Positions 8,830 through 18,173 of a DNA stretch of 64,000 nucleotides are shown here, piece after piece. The first letter of the stretch is position 1, and every line of letters begins with the position of its first letter. The position numbers and the translations under genes are program-made. The stretch comes from Betaproteobacteria bacterium MOLA814 (lineage in GTDB: Bacteria > Pseudomonadota > Gammaproteobacteria > Burkholderiales > Burkholderiaceae_C). Where the stretch lies: the NCBI GenBank assembly GCA_000496475.1, contig AYMW01000003.1, positions 455,931 through 519,930 on the forward strand. The letters are read 5' to 3'. The notes beneath the pieces were generated by a model. That model saw nothing but the letters and a program-made list of their open reading frames with translations, was not told the DNA's origin and ran no database searches.

Positions 8830-9963
8830 TTAAGTGGCCAAAGCACGCTGAATTAGGATTTTTTGCACGTCGGATGTGCCTTCGTAAATTTGGCACACAC
8901 GCACATCGCGGTAAATGCGCTCCACAGGGAAATCGCTGACGTAGCCATACCCGCCATGTATTTGTATGGCTTGTGAGCACACCTGCTCAGCCATTTCACT
9001 CGCAAATAATTTGGCCATAGCCGCCTCTTTTAGGCAGGGCAGACCAGCATCACGCATGGCGGCTGCATGCAGGGTGAGCGCGCGAGCGGCCTCTAACTGC
9101 GTGGCCATTTCTGCCAGCTTGAAGCCAACGGCCTGGTGGTTGAAGATGGTTTGTCCAAATGTCTCGCGCTGTTTGGAGTAGGTCAATGCGCAGTCGAATG
9201 CGCTTCTGGCCATGCCAATGCTTTGCGCGGCAATGCCAATACGTCCGCCCTCTAACGCGCCAAGCGCAATGCGGTAGCCTTCGCCTTCCTGGCCCAAGCG
9301 GTTTTCAATCGGTATACGGCAATTTTCTAAGTTGATTTGTGCGGTGTCACTAGAGTTTTGACCCAGCTTGTCCTCTAGTCGCGCCCCCACATAACCCTCG
9401 GCCTTGGTCGGCACCAAAAAGGCACTCATGCCTTTTTTGCCCGCCGCTTTGTCGGTCACGGCAATGACGATGGCCACATTGGCGTTTTGACCACTGGTGA
9501 TGAATTGCTTAACGCCGTTCAAGACGTAATGGTCTCCATCCAGAACAGCCGTTGTTCGCATGCCGCTGGCGTCGCTGCCTACGTGTGGCTCTGTTAAACA
9601 AAACGCGCCCAGCATCTCGCCTTTGGCCAAAGGCGTGAGCCAGTCGCGCTGCTGCTGTGCGCTGCCGTTTTTCATGAGAATGGCATTAACTGGGCAGTTG
9701 GTCACCGAAATAACGGTGCTGGTGCCGCCGTCGCCAGCAGCAATTTCTTCTAGAACTACCGCCAAGGTAACGTAGTCCAACCCTGCGCCGCCCAATTCTT
9801 CAGGTACACAAATACCGTAACAGCCAAGGGCAGCCAAGCCTTTGTGGGCTTGCACTGGAAAGGTGTGGGCTTTGTCCCACGCGGGCGCGTATGGCCATAG
9901 CTGCTCTTGGGAAAAGGCACGAACGGCTTCTTGCACCATGCGCTGGTCGTCGTTGAGTAACAT
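8830..9963 (-). CDS. Acyl-CoA dehydrogenase (short/medium-chain type)
   Basis: 377-residue FAD flavoprotein that introduces the alpha-beta double bond in acyl-CoA and passes electrons to ETF. Signatures present: CLTEPHVGSDASGMRTTAV (FAD/substrate loop), GGRIGIAAQSIGMA, and QIHGGYGYVSDFPVERIYRD followed by QIYEGTSDVQK, where Glu361 is the catalytic base in the position used by SCAD/MCAD. It differs from the isovaleryl-CoA dehydrogenase in this window, whose base is on another helix. The substrate could be butyryl-CoA or another short acyl-CoA. It is last in the predicted LiuR-controlled operon, 12 bp after the thiolase gene. Confidence 0.93.
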   Translation of the reverse strand: MLLNDDQRMVQEAVRAFSQEQLWPYAPAWDKAHTFPVQAHKGLAALGCYGICVPEELGGAGLDYVTLAVVLEEIAAGDGGTSTVISVTNCPVNAILMKNGSAQQQRDWLTPLAKGEMLGAFCLTEPHVGSDASGMRTTAVLDGDHYVLNGVKQFITSGQNANVAIVIAVTDKAAGKKGMSAFLVPTKAEGYVGARLEDKLGQNSSDTAQINLENCRIPIENRLGQEGEGYRIALGALEGGRIGIAAQSIGMARSAFDCALTYSKQRETFGQTIFNHQAVGFKLAEMATQLEAARALTLHAAAMRDAGLPCLKEAAMAKLFASEMAEQVCSQAIQIHGGYGYVSDFPVERIYRDVRVCQIYEGTSDVQKILIQRALAT

Positions 9964-9975
9964 GAACTACCTTTT

Positions 9976-11175
9976 TTAAATCAGCTCAAAGGCCATGGCG
10001 GTGGCTTCGCCCCCGCCCATACACAAGGACGCCACACCGCGCTTGCCGCCGCTGTGCAACAAAGCGTTTAGCAAGGTCACGATGATGCGGGCACCGCTGG
10101 CACCAATCGGGTGTCCCAATGCACACGCACCGCCGTGCACGTTGACTTTATTGCGCGCAATGTTGAGCTCGACCATGGCGGCCATGGGCACCACAGCAAA
10201 AGCTTCATTGATTTCAAACAAATCAATGTCTTCAATGCCCCAACCCGTCTTGGTCAGCAGCTTTTGCATAGCAAACACAGGTGCCGTGGTGAACCAATTG
10301 GGCTCTTGTGCGTGCGTGGTGTGACCCATGATCCGAGCCAAGGGCTTGACGCCAAGCTTTAACGCATGACTGTGGCGCATGAGCATCAAGGCCGCCGCAC
10401 CATCGTTGATAGACGATGAACTGGCCGCGGTGATGGTGCCGCCGTCTTTTTTAAACACGGTTCGCAAACTGGGGATGTTGTCTATATCGATACTGCCAGG
10501 GCCTTCATCAATGGATACCACGCGCTCGCCCTTGCGGGTTTTAACCGTCACAGGGGCAATCTCGGCAGCAAACACGCCGTTGCTGCTGGCAGCTTGGGCG
10601 CGCTGTACAGACTCCATTGCGAATGTGTCTTGTGCGTCGCGCGTGAAACTGTATTTGGCGGCGCAGTCTTCACCAAACGTGCCCATAGAACGACCTGCCT
10701 CATAAGCGTCTTCTAGACCATCTAACATCATGTGGTCATACAACTTATCGTGGCCCATGCGGTAGCCGCCTCGACCTTTTTGTATCAAGTAAGGCGCATT
10801 GGTCATGCTTTCCATGCCGCCGGCCATCATCACATCAGCAGAACCCGCCAACAGCATGTCGTGGGCCAGCATGGTGGCCTTCATGCCAGAGCCACACATT
10901 TTGGACATGGTGACAGCGCCGGTTGACAAGGGCAAACCGCCTTTGATAGCAGCTTGACGTGCAGGTGCTTGGCCTTGCCCCGCCATCAAACAATTACCAA
11001 ACAACAACTCACCGACCAGTGCAGGGTCAATGCCTGCCCGCTTGACGGCCTCAGCAATGACCACACCACCTAAATCATGTGCGGCCAGTGTAGAGAAGTC
11101 GCCTTGGAATGCGCCCATGGGCGTGCGCGCGGCGCTGACTATAACGATGGGATCGGTACTTGTGGTGGTGGACAT
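9976..11175 (-). CDS. Acetyl-CoA C-acetyltransferase (thiolase)
   Basis: 399 residues, cytoplasmic homotetramer family. All catalytic elements are present: nucleophile Cys94 in SKMCGSGMKA, INEAFAVVP, His355 in GGACALGHPIGASGARI and Cys385 in SLCMGGGEAT. It would cleave acetoacetyl-CoA to two acetyl-CoA, which is the last need of leucine breakdown after HMG-CoA lyase and CoA transfer, or work in beta-oxidation/PHB metabolism. The genes on both sides (aceK 27 bp upstream, acyl-CoA dehydrogenase 12 bp downstream) favour the catabolic role. An AtoB/PhaA distinction cannot be made from sequence alone. Confidence 0.95.
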   Translation of the reverse strand: MSTTTSTDPIVIVSAARTPMGAFQGDFSTLAAHDLGGVVIAEAVKRAGIDPALVGELLFGNCLMAGQGQAPARQAAIKGGLPLSTGAVTMSKMCGSGMKATMLAHDMLLAGSADVMMAGGMESMTNAPYLIQKGRGGYRMGHDKLYDHMMLDGLEDAYEAGRSMGTFGEDCAAKYSFTRDAQDTFAMESVQRAQAASSNGVFAAEIAPVTVKTRKGERVVSIDEGPGSIDIDNIPSLRTVFKKDGGTITAASSSSINDGAAALMLMRHSHALKLGVKPLARIMGHTTHAQEPNWFTTAPVFAMQKLLTKTGWGIEDIDLFEINEAFAVVPMAAMVELNIARNKVNVHGGACALGHPIGASGARIIVTLLNALLHSGGKRGVASLCMGGGEATAMAFELI

Positions 11176-11202
11176 GGGGTATCTCGGGTTGAGCGGTTTA
11201 GG

Positions 11203-13071
11203 TTACAAGCGCGACGGGTTGATGCCGTTACCGCGGATGGTGGCGTGGCTGACAGCGCCAAACATATGGCGAAGTTGGCTGGAGGCTTCATACGGGAACA
11301 CGTCGTGTACGTGACCATTTTTTATGCGCGTTTGATTGTCTTGCCAAAAGGCGGCGTCTAGCAGGTCAGCATGGTGGGCCATGAACACACTGCGAACTTT
11401 GGGGTTGCCCAATAAAAACGGGGCGAAGGTCTCTGGGAATACATCTTTAGGGCCCACGTTGTACCAAATCTCGCCAGACATCTCTTCCTCCTCGTTGCGA
11501 GGCGTTGGGACCCGACGAAAATGGCAATCTGTGATGTACTCAATTTCATCGTAGTCATAAAAAACCACCTTGCCGTGTCGCGTGATGCCGAAGTTTTTCC
11601 ACAACATGTCACCAGGAAAAATATTAGCTGCCACCAAATCTTTAATGGCGTTGCCGTACTCCACCACCGCTCTCGTGAGTTGGTCCCACGCGGGCTGGTC
11701 TTGGTCGTTGGCTTGCAAGGTGTCGAAAGCCTCTTGTAAATAAATGTTCAGCGGGATCATTCGCCGCTCTATGTAAACATGCTTGATCACCACTTCCATA
11801 TTGCCGTCGTTGTTGGTGTCTGATATGTCCAACTGGCTTGGCGCAAACTTTTTAATTTCTTCAATCAGCTCTGGCTCAAACCGCGACAGGGGGAACGCCA
11901 CGTCTGAATACTCCAGCGTATCTGCCATGCGCCCCACTCTGTCGTGCTGTTTGACCAGCAAGTACTTGCCTTTAATTTGCTCACGCGTGGTGTCTTTGGG
12001 TGGTGGGTAGAAGTCTTTAATAACTTTGAACACAAACGGGAAACTAGGCTGGTCGAACACCAACATCACCATGCCTTTGATACCGGGTGCAATGCGGAAG
12101 CGGTCTGTACTCTGGCGTTGGTGGGCTAAAAAATCGCGGTAAAACAGTGTTTTACCCTGCTTGGCCAGCCCCAGCGCGTTGTACAACTCAGTGCGTGGTT
12201 TGCGTGGCATCATGCTGCGCAAAAACTGTACATAGGCCGACGGTATTTCCATGTCCACCATGAAGTAGGCACGCGCAAAACTAAACAGCATAAGCAAGTC
12301 GTCTTCGTCAAACAATGCCGCGTCAACATGCAGCTTGCCGTCTGCATTGTGCAAGATAGCCAGTGCAAACGGCACCTCTTGAAAACCGTTGATGACCTTT
12401 CCCACAATGTAAGCGCCCTTGTTTCTAAAAAACAAACTCGACAACACCTGAAACTGGAAGTTGGGTCGCAGCCTGTGGTGGTCAAAGCGCGCCAAGATGG
12501 CGGTTTGCAACCACTCTATATCCCGATCTATATCTTCCCAAGGGCCGTGCAGCAAAAAGTCCGTCACTATGTGCGCCACATCAACGCGCATACTGAGCTT
12601 GGTGGGGTAATACACGCGGTAGGTGGGCTTGGCGGGATTGACGTTGTCTATGTATTCGGTGCTGACCGCTGGGCGAACAAAAATAAAATCGTTGTTAAAG
12701 TATCCCCTGTGCAGGATTTTGGTGGTGACCGAATTGAAAAATGACTCGGCCAATTCTGGTTGGTGGTGGTCTATCAGCAAGCCTACAAAGTGCAGTTTTA
12801 CTTGCTGCCACACCCCATGACTGGTCGCCCCCGCTTTAAACTCGCGCTCTAAGCGGTTCACCGCCTCCAACACGCGCATGTCATAGAACTCAATCCGCTC
12901 GCGCTGCCCGCGCTGTTGGCCAGCCCAGTCTTGGGTTTCGAAACGGTACTTGGCTCTGGATGATTCCGCTCTGAATAAGCGGTAGTGACGGTTGAATCCG
13001 TCTAGCAATGCACGGGCCATGTCAAAGGCAACGCTGGAATCTAGCTTGTGTGCGGTATTGCTATTGGACAT
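11203..13071 (-). CDS. aceK: Isocitrate dehydrogenase kinase/phosphatase
   Basis: Bifunctional enzyme that phosphorylates and dephosphorylates isocitrate dehydrogenase, setting the split between the TCA cycle and the glyoxylate shunt. 622 residues from the ATG at 13071; an upstream in-frame TTG would overlap the carbonic anhydrase gene and adds an unrelated leader. AceK landmarks seen: the regulatory N-terminal half, then a kinase-like fold with [57 protein letters not shown] and the metal-binding [10 protein letters not shown]. It starts 4 bp after can. Its place among leucine genes fits a pathway whose product is acetyl-CoA. Confidence 0.97.
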   Translation of the reverse strand: MSNSNTAHKLDSSVAFDMARALLDGFNRHYRLFRAESSRAKYRFETQDWAGQQRGQRERIEFYDMRVLEAVNRLEREFKAGATSHGVWQQVKLHFVGLLIDHHQPELAESFFNSVTTKILHRGYFNNDFIFVRPAVSTEYIDNVNPAKPTYRVYYPTKLSMRVDVAHIVTDFLLHGPWEDIDRDIEWLQTAILARFDHHRLRPNFQFQVLSSLFFRNKGAYIVGKVINGFQEVPFALAILHNADGKLHVDAALFDEDDLLMLFSFARAYFMVDMEIPSAYVQFLRSMMPRKPRTELYNALGLAKQGKTLFYRDFLAHQRQSTDRFRIAPGIKGMVMLVFDQPSFPFVFKVIKDFYPPPKDTTREQIKGKYLLVKQHDRVGRMADTLEYSDVAFPLSRFEPELIEEIKKFAPSQLDISDTNNDGNMEVVIKHVYIERRMIPLNIYLQEAFDTLQANDQDQPAWDQLTRAVVEYGNAIKDLVAANIFPGDMLWKNFGITRHGKVVFYDYDEIEYITDCHFRRVPTPRNEEEEMSGEIWYNVGPKDVFPETFAPFLLGNPKVRSVFMAHHADLLDAAFWQDNQTRIKNGHVHDVFPYEASSQLRHMFGAVSHATIRGNGINPSRL

Positions 13072-13075
13072 AGCC

Positions 13076-13735
13076 TTAGCCTCTATGTCTCGCGGCCACA
13101 TTGAGCACCGCCAGTTTGTACACCGCACTGATAGACGCTGTGTTGTAGACAGTCATGTTCAAATTTTGCAACAGTCCGTCATTTAAACCGTAGACCCATC
13201 CGTGCACTGTAATGTCTTGGTCGCGCATCCACGCATCTTGCATGACCGTGGTTTGTGCCACGTTGCGCACCTGCTCAATGACGTTGAGTTCGCACAGCGC
13301 ATCTAAACGGTGTTCTGTGGCAATACCGTCCAACAGCGTTTCGTGGCGGTCGTGTACATCTTGAATGTGGCGCAGCCAGTTGTCGGCGAGACCTATTCGC
13401 GCACGTTCCAAGGCGGCTTGAACACCAGAGCAGCCGTAGTGACCAACGACTATCACGTGGCGCACCTTCAGCCTTTCAACTGCGAACTGCACCGTTGACA
13501 AGGCGTTAAGGTCAGAGTGCGCCACCACATTACCAACATTGCGATGCACGAAAATTTCACCTGGCTCTAGGCCAGTAATTTGATTGGCGGGCACACGGCT
13601 GTCTGAGCAACCAATCCACATGTACTTGGGATTTTGTTGGTTTTTTAGACGGGTGAAAAAGCCTGGGGACTGGGCCTGCATATCAGCAGCCCATGTGCGG
13701 TTGTGATCAAACAGATCGTTAAGCGATTTAGTCAT
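13076..13735 (-). CDS. can: Beta-class carbonic anhydrase
   Basis: Interconverts CO2 and bicarbonate. 219 residues, with zinc ligands Cys43, His99 and Cys102 (WIGCSDSR and VVGHYGCSG) and the Asp45-Arg47 dyad of beta-CAs; [10 protein letters not shown] follows. The length fits the E. coli Can type. It lies between ivd and aceK; in this setting the bicarbonate would serve the biotin-dependent methylcrotonyl-CoA carboxylase whose gene is at the left edge (inference). Confidence 0.96.
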   Translation of the reverse strand: MTKSLNDLFDHNRTWAADMQAQSPGFFTRLKNQQNPKYMWIGCSDSRVPANQITGLEPGEIFVHRNVGNVVAHSDLNALSTVQFAVERLKVRHVIVVGHYGCSGVQAALERARIGLADNWLRHIQDVHDRHETLLDGIATEHRLDALCELNVIEQVRNVAQTTVMQDAWMRDQDITVHGWVYGLNDGLLQNLNMTVYNTASISAVYKLAVLNVAARHRG

Positions 13736-13804
13736 AGGTGTATTGTCGCGCCAATTTTTAACCCGTTACGAGCGCTTCATTTGCATGCCACACGAGCGCA
13801 GGGC

Positions 13805-14986
13805 TCAGCTGGTTTCAGCAAATAGTTCGCGTCCAATCAGCATGCGGCGAATTTCGCTGGTTCCTGCGCCTATTTCATACAACTTGGCATCGCGCCATAA
13901 ACGGCCAACGTCGTAGTCATTGATATAGCCATTGCCACCAAATATTTGTATCCCTTCACCGGCCATCCAGGTGGCTTTTTCAGCTGTCCACAAAATCACT
14001 GAGGCACAGTCTTTACGCACTTGGCGCACGTGCTCAGCGCCCAACGAGTCCAGGTTTTTAGCGACCGTATAAGCAAACGAGCGCCCTGCTTGTAGCACGG
14101 TGTACATGTCTGCAACTTTGCCTTGAATGAGCTGAAACTCACCAATGCTTTGGCCAAATTGCTTGCGGTCGTGGATATAAGGGATCACGTTGTCCATCAC
14201 GGCTTGCATGATGCCCAAAGGGCCGCCTGATAGCACAGCGCGTTCGTAATCCAGTCCACTCATCAGTACCTTGGTGCCGTTGTTTAGGCCGCCCAAAATA
14301 TTGGCAGCTGGCACCTCCACATTGTTGAAAACCAACTCGCCGGTGTGGCTGCCGCGCATGCCCAGCTTGTTTAATTTTTGGGCCACTGAGAAGCCCTTCA
14401 TGTCTTTTTCAATCAAGAAAGCACTGACACCCCGTGCGCCTAACTCAGGCTCTGTTTTGGCGTACACCACCAAGGTGTCTGCATCTGGCCCGTTGGTGAT
14501 CCACATTTTTGTGCCGTTGAGCACGTAGTAGCCGCCCTTGTCTTCAGCACGTAATTTCATGCTGATCACGTCAGAGCCCGCACCGGGCTCGCTCATCGCC
14601 AAGGCACCTATGTGCTCGCCACTCATGAGTTTAGGCAGGTACTTTGTTTTCTGCTCAGGCGTACCGTTGCGGTTAATTTGGTTCACACATAAGTTGCTGT
14701 GCGCCCCGTAACTCAGACCCACAGAGGCGCTGGCGCGCGAGATCTCTTCCATGGCCACCATGTGCGCCAAGTAGCCCATGCCTGTGCCTCCATCGGCCTC
14801 GGGAACGGTCATACCCAGCAACCCAAGATCGCCCATCTTGCGCCACGTGTCCATTGGGAATTGATCATCGCGGTCAATTTGTGCAGCGCGCGGGGCTATT
14901 TCGGCTTGCGCAAAATCGTAGACCGCATCACGCAGGGCGTCTATGTCTTCGCCAAGGTAAAAGTTCAAGCCAGGTAGGGTTCTCAT
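13805..14986 (-). CDS. ivd: Isovaleryl-CoA dehydrogenase
   Basis: Oxidises isovaleryl-CoA to 3-methylcrotonyl-CoA in leucine catabolism, with FAD and ETF as carriers. 393 residues. The catalytic Glu is at position 248 in [16 protein letters not shown], the location specific for isovaleryl-CoA dehydrogenases (the human enzyme uses the equivalent Glu in LDLER). The position used by other acyl-CoA dehydrogenases reads [12 protein letters not shown], without a Glu base, again as in IVD. The N-terminus [19 protein letters not shown] is also typical. It follows the thioesterase gene by 45 bp. Confidence 0.97.
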   Translation of the reverse strand: MRTLPGLNFYLGEDIDALRDAVYDFAQAEIAPRAAQIDRDDQFPMDTWRKMGDLGLLGMTVPEADGGTGMGYLAHMVAMEEISRASASVGLSYGAHSNLCVNQINRNGTPEQKTKYLPKLMSGEHIGALAMSEPGAGSDVISMKLRAEDKGGYYVLNGTKMWITNGPDADTLVVYAKTEPELGARGVSAFLIEKDMKGFSVAQKLNKLGMRGSHTGELVFNNVEVPAANILGGLNNGTKVLMSGLDYERAVLSGGPLGIMQAVMDNVIPYIHDRKQFGQSIGEFQLIQGKVADMYTVLQAGRSFAYTVAKNLDSLGAEHVRQVRKDCASVILWTAEKATWMAGEGIQIFGGNGYINDYDVGRLWRDAKLYEIGAGTSEIRRMLIGRELFAETS

Positions 14987-15031
14987 GGTTGCATCCTCAC
15001 GTTGTTGTGTTTCAAGGTTGTTGTATGGGCT

Positions 15032-15502
15032 TTAATAGTGCTTTGCCACAGCCACCAAGGTTTGTTGCATGAGGGCACACACCGTGCGGGTGCCGTCATC
15101 CGCCACATGCGTGACCTCGGCCGTAGCAACGATCAAGCGCTTGCCCGCACGCACTACCGTGCCCACCGCACGCAATTGGCCACCTGATTTGGCCGCCAGG
15201 AAATTTATTTTGTACTCGGCTGTCATGACTTCGCAACCGGGCGGGGCCACAGTTAAAGCAGCGTAACCGCCAGCTATATCGGCCAATGCGCCCATGGCCC
15301 CGCCATGAAAAGAGCCTTGTTGCTGACTCACCGCATCAGAAAAAGGCATGTACAGCTCACACATGCCGACGTCGGCACGCTCTAGGCGAACACCCCAAGC
15401 ACGCATCATGCCTTGGCGCTCTAAGCTGGTTTGCACCCGCTGAGTTGGGGTTGGTTGCGTTGCTGGCGCGCCAACTGGAGAGGTGGGGTTCGTAGAAGTC
15501 AT
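15032..15502 (-). CDS. PaaI family acyl-CoA thioesterase (hotdog fold)
   Basis: 156 residues. The hotdog core shows QGSFHGGAMGALADIAGGYAA, where the HGG and downstream Asp/Glu region is the PaaI-type active site, then TAEYKINFLAAKSGG and ATAEVTHVADDGTR. The first ~25 residues are a Pro/Thr-rich tail. It probably hydrolyses a short or branched acyl-CoA that accumulates during leucine degradation; the substrate is not readable from sequence. It is the first gene after the operator at 15518-15543. Confidence 0.88.
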   Translation of the reverse strand: MTSTNPTSPVGAPATQPTPTQRVQTSLERQGMMRAWGVRLERADVGMCELYMPFSDAVSQQQGSFHGGAMGALADIAGGYAALTVAPPGCEVMTAEYKINFLAAKSGGQLRAVGTVVRAGKRLIVATAEVTHVADDGTRTVCALMQQTLVAVAKHY

Positions 15503-15517
15503 ATCGACACATATGTT

Positions 15518-15543
15518 GATTGACGTTTACGTAAACGTCAATC
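15518..15543. promoter_or_regulatory. Perfect 26-bp palindrome, probable LiuR operator (site 1)
   Basis: Each 13-base half (GATTGACGTTTAC) is the exact reverse complement of the other. It lies between the stop of liuR and the ATG of the thioesterase gene, 15 bp from that start. MerR-family regulators bind such elongated dyads. A near-copy lies at 16004-16027. LiuR as ligand is inferred from the adjacent gene. Confidence 0.8.
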
Positions 15544-15558
15544 TTTATTATGCCGAAT

Positions 15559-15960
15559 TTAAACCACGTTAGGTTTGACTTTGGCCAACAACGCTTTGGC
15601 CTCTTTTTCATGCACCTTGATCTCTTCTAAGTTGGCTTGCAAGTCGCTGAGCTGCTCTTGCAGCTGTTCTTTGTGCTGCGACAGAACCAGTAAGAATTTT
15701 TGCAACTGCGGCGCCGTGTCGCGTGGGCTGTCATACGTGTCAATGATGTCCTTGGCGTCAGACAGGCTCAAGCCCAAACGCTTGGCTCTGAGCGTGAGCT
15801 TTAAACGGGTACGGTCTCTTGCGGTGTAGACACGCACCCTTGCCCCCGCCCCGCTGCGCTCGGGTTGCAACAAGCCCATGTCTTCGTAGAAACGAATGGC
15901 ACGGGTGGTTAAGTCGAACTCTTTAGCGAGATCACTGATGGTATAGGTGAGCGCTGCCAT
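15559..15960 (-). CDS. liuR: MerR family regulator, probable LiuR (leucine/isovalerate utilisation)
   Basis: 133 residues. The N-terminal winged HTH of MerR proteins is clear: YTISDLAKEFDLTTRAIRFYEDMGLLQPER, then YTARDRTRLKLTLRAKRLGLSLSDAKDIIDTYD. A long C-terminal coiled coil (about residues 90-130) mediates dimerisation. There is no cysteine cluster, so it is not a metal sensor. In beta- and gammaproteobacteria this MerR type next to ivd is LiuR, which represses branched-chain amino acid degradation genes. It is flanked by two copies of the same palindrome, which fits autoregulation plus control of the downstream operon. Confidence 0.85.
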   Translation of the reverse strand: MAALTYTISDLAKEFDLTTRAIRFYEDMGLLQPERSGAGARVRVYTARDRTRLKLTLRAKRLGLSLSDAKDIIDTYDSPRDTAPQLQKFLLVLSQHKEQLQEQLSDLQANLEEIKVHEKEAKALLAKVKPNVV

Positions 15961-16003
15961 GGCGACATAGGTCCTGAGGTTGTCTTCTTACAATGCACGT
16001 TAA

Positions 16004-16027
16004 CTTGACGTTAACGTAAACGTCAAG
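16004..16027. promoter_or_regulatory. Near-perfect palindrome, probable LiuR operator (site 2)
   Basis: 24 bp with CTTGACGTTAACG on the left and CGTAAACGTCAAG on the right. Only one symmetric pair of positions departs from full dyad symmetry. It shares the TTGACGTT/AACGTCAA arms with site 1. It lies in the 92-bp divergent gap between liuR and the MBL-fold hydrolase gene, so one bound dimer could act on both promoters. Confidence 0.78.
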
Positions 16028-16052
16028 TACGTCATATTTTAAGGCAAAGCAT

Positions 16053-17132
16053 ATGAACGAAGCTGAAGCGCGCTTGCTCTACCCAATGGGTGAAACCTTG
16101 CCCGACACCACGCAAGCCCTTGAGGTGGCACCTGGCGTCAAGTGGGTGCGCATGGCGCTGCCATTTGCCCTGAACCACATTAACTTGTGGCTGCTGCGCG
16201 ATCGCCTAGATGTCAACGGCACCATGACAGATGGCTGGACCATTGTGGACTGTTGCATTGACGCACCAAGTTCTCGCGAGCAATGGTTGCACTTGTTTGA
16301 CACCCAATTAGACGGCTTGCCAGTGCTGCGCGTGTTGGTCACGCACATGCACCCAGACCATGTGGGTTTGGCGCACTGGCTGGTTACCCATTGGTCGACA
16401 CCTGATTACAGTTGCCCGCTGTGGATGAGCAGCTTGGACTTTTCTACGGCCCATATTGGCAGCGCCGGCGGCACAGGCTTTGGTGGCAATGATGCCGCCG
16501 AGTTTTTCGCGTCTCACGGCATGAACAAGCCTGACGACCTGGCCAAAGTGCGTGCCCGTCAAAACTACTACGCCTCCATGGTGCCCGCGGTGCCCAAAGC
16601 ACACACACGCTTGCTAGACGCCATGGTGGTGCGTATCGGCCAACACGATTGGCGCTGCATGGTGGGCTACGGACACGCGCCAGAACACATAGCGTTGTAT
16701 TGCGAAGACCTAGATGTGCTCATCAGTGGCGACATGGTGCTGCCGCGTATTTCCACCAATATCAGTGTGTACGCCAGCGAGCCGCAGTCAAACCCACTTC
16801 AGCTGTTTTTAGACTCGCTAGAGCGCATGCGCGCTTTACCAGATACCGTTCTCATATTGCCCTCGCATGGCAAACCATTTAAAGGTCTGTACGAGCGCAT
16901 CAACCAGTTAACGCAACACCATGCCGAACGCTTGGCTGAACTGCTGCAAGCCTGTTTAGAACACCCCATGAATGCCGCGCAGGCATTGCCCATTTTGTTT
17001 AAACGCGAGCTTGACCTGCACCAAACCACATTTGCCATGGGCGAGGCTGTGGCGCATTTGCACACGTTGTGGTACCAAGGAAAACTGCGCCGCTTCAAGC
17101 TTGACGGTGTGTGGATGTGGCAGGCTTTGTAA
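16053..17132 (+). CDS. MBL-fold metallo-hydrolase, divergent from liuR
   Basis: 359 residues. The full metallo-beta-lactamase-fold metal site is present: THMHPDH (His98, His100, Asp102, His103), YGHAPEHIALY, ISGDMVLPR and LPSHGKPF. A C-terminal winged-helix-like region (~285-355) resembles LACTB2/glyoxalase II-like hydrolases. The ATG is preceded by AAGG with good spacing. The substrate is unknown; a thioester or lactone is plausible. Since site 2 lies in its promoter region, it is probably a LiuR target. Confidence 0.85.
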   Translation: MNEAEARLLYPMGETLPDTTQALEVAPGVKWVRMALPFALNHINLWLLRDRLDVNGTMTDGWTIVDCCIDAPSSREQWLHLFDTQLDGLPVLRVLVTHMHPDHVGLAHWLVTHWSTPDYSCPLWMSSLDFSTAHIGSAGGTGFGGNDAAEFFASHGMNKPDDLAKVRARQNYYASMVPAVPKAHTRLLDAMVVRIGQHDWRCMVGYGHAPEHIALYCEDLDVLISGDMVLPRISTNISVYASEPQSNPLQLFLDSLERMRALPDTVLILPSHGKPFKGLYERINQLTQHHAERLAELLQACLEHPMNAAQALPILFKRELDLHQTTFAMGEAVAHLHTLWYQGKLRRFKLDGVWMWQAL

Positions 17133-17168
17133 GCCAAACGCTGGCATTGCACGAGCTTACAGTGCCGG

Positions 17169-18173
17169 TTACCACACAGGCAGTTGCAGGCTTTTTAGGT
17201 GGTCACGGTGGTGCTCATATTCAGGCATCACACTCGCCACGGTGCCCCAGAACTGTGGGCCATGGTTCATTTCGCGCAGGTGTGACAGCTCGTGCACCAC
17301 CACATAGTCCACCACAGACAATGGGCCGTGAATGAGTCGCCAATTTAAACGTATATGCCCTTGGCTGGTGGCGCTTCCCCACCGTGTGCTGGCGCTTGAT
17401 AGCTTGAGCTGCGTGTAGCGCACACCCAAGGTGGCGGCAAAGTGGTCTAGACGTTGGGTGAACACTTGTGTCGCAAGCCGCATAAGCCAAGCCTGTGTCA
17501 GGTCACGGATTTGTTTGGCGGTAGCGCCTTGGGGCAAAGCCACAAAGAGGTCCAATGAGGTCCCAGCTGGTAAGTCTTGCCCCTGCGATTGCCACGCGTC
17601 GGAGGCAACCCACAAGACATCTTGATGGTCTTTGTTTTTGAGCACGTAGCCACTTTTTACGAACTGATAACAAGGGTCTAGCGAGACCTGAACCTTGCAA
17701 CCCAACACGGGAAGTTCGACACCGTCGGCCCATGTGATCTGCGCACTGGCCAACTCTTTGCCGCGGGCTTGCATCTCTTGTAACTTGGCTATCAACCAGT
17801 CGGCTTTGCTCAGCAGCACGGTGTCTACGTCGCTGATGGTGCTCCAGCGCGGCGCATTCACTGTCACCCCCTCTATACCCACACTCATGCCAACCGTTTT
17901 TCGCTTGCCCCGTTTGAGGTGGTAGCCCAACAACGCAGTGGGTAAACGCAACTGGCGGTTGGCCAGTGGGTGTTGCCAAATGACCAGCCCCACAACTTGA
18001 TCGAAATTTTCACCTCGAGCAACAGGACCGGCCTTGACCTTGGGCTGCTCTGTTGTTGGGGCAGCTGGCCGTTTCGACACGCCAGCCTCTGGCGCGAGTG
18101 GCTGAGCAGCGTGGGCATCTCCCCAGTCAAAGCCAAGCTGCTCAGACACAGCGCGAACAGCCTTGTGCCACAT
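17169..18173 (-). CDS. YgjP-like (DUF45) zinc metallopeptidase
   Basis: 334 residues. The C-terminus holds the YgjP/WLM-type zinc site: VVHELSHLREMNHGPQFW with His294, Glu295, His298 and third ligand His304. The upstream RWGSATSQGHIRLNWRLIHG is a strong YgjP signature. Residues 1-60 form a low-complexity leader. ATG start; its start codon overlaps by one base the stop of the acyltransferase gene (TAATG), which indicates translational coupling. Its physiological substrate is not known. Confidence 0.88.
   Translation of the reverse strand: MWHKAVRAVSEQLGFDWGDAHAAQPLAPEAGVSKRPAAPTTEQPKVKAGPVARGENFDQVVGLVIWQHPLANRQLRLPTALLGYHLKRGKRKTVGMSVGIEGVTVNAPRWSTISDVDTVLLSKADWLIAKLQEMQARGKELASAQITWADGVELPVLGCKVQVSLDPCYQFVKSGYVLKNKDHQDVLWVASDAWQSQGQDLPAGTSLDLFVALPQGATAKQIRDLTQAWLMRLATQVFTQRLDHFAATLGVRYTQLKLSSASTRWGSATSQGHIRLNWRLIHGPLSVVDYVVVHELSHLREMNHGPQFWGTVASVMPEYEHHRDHLKSLQLPVW

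Noticed and set aside
11203..13128. Longer version of aceK starting at 13128
   Set aside because: TTG start inside the carbonic anhydrase gene and an unrelated leader; the ATG at 13071 gives the expected N-terminus.
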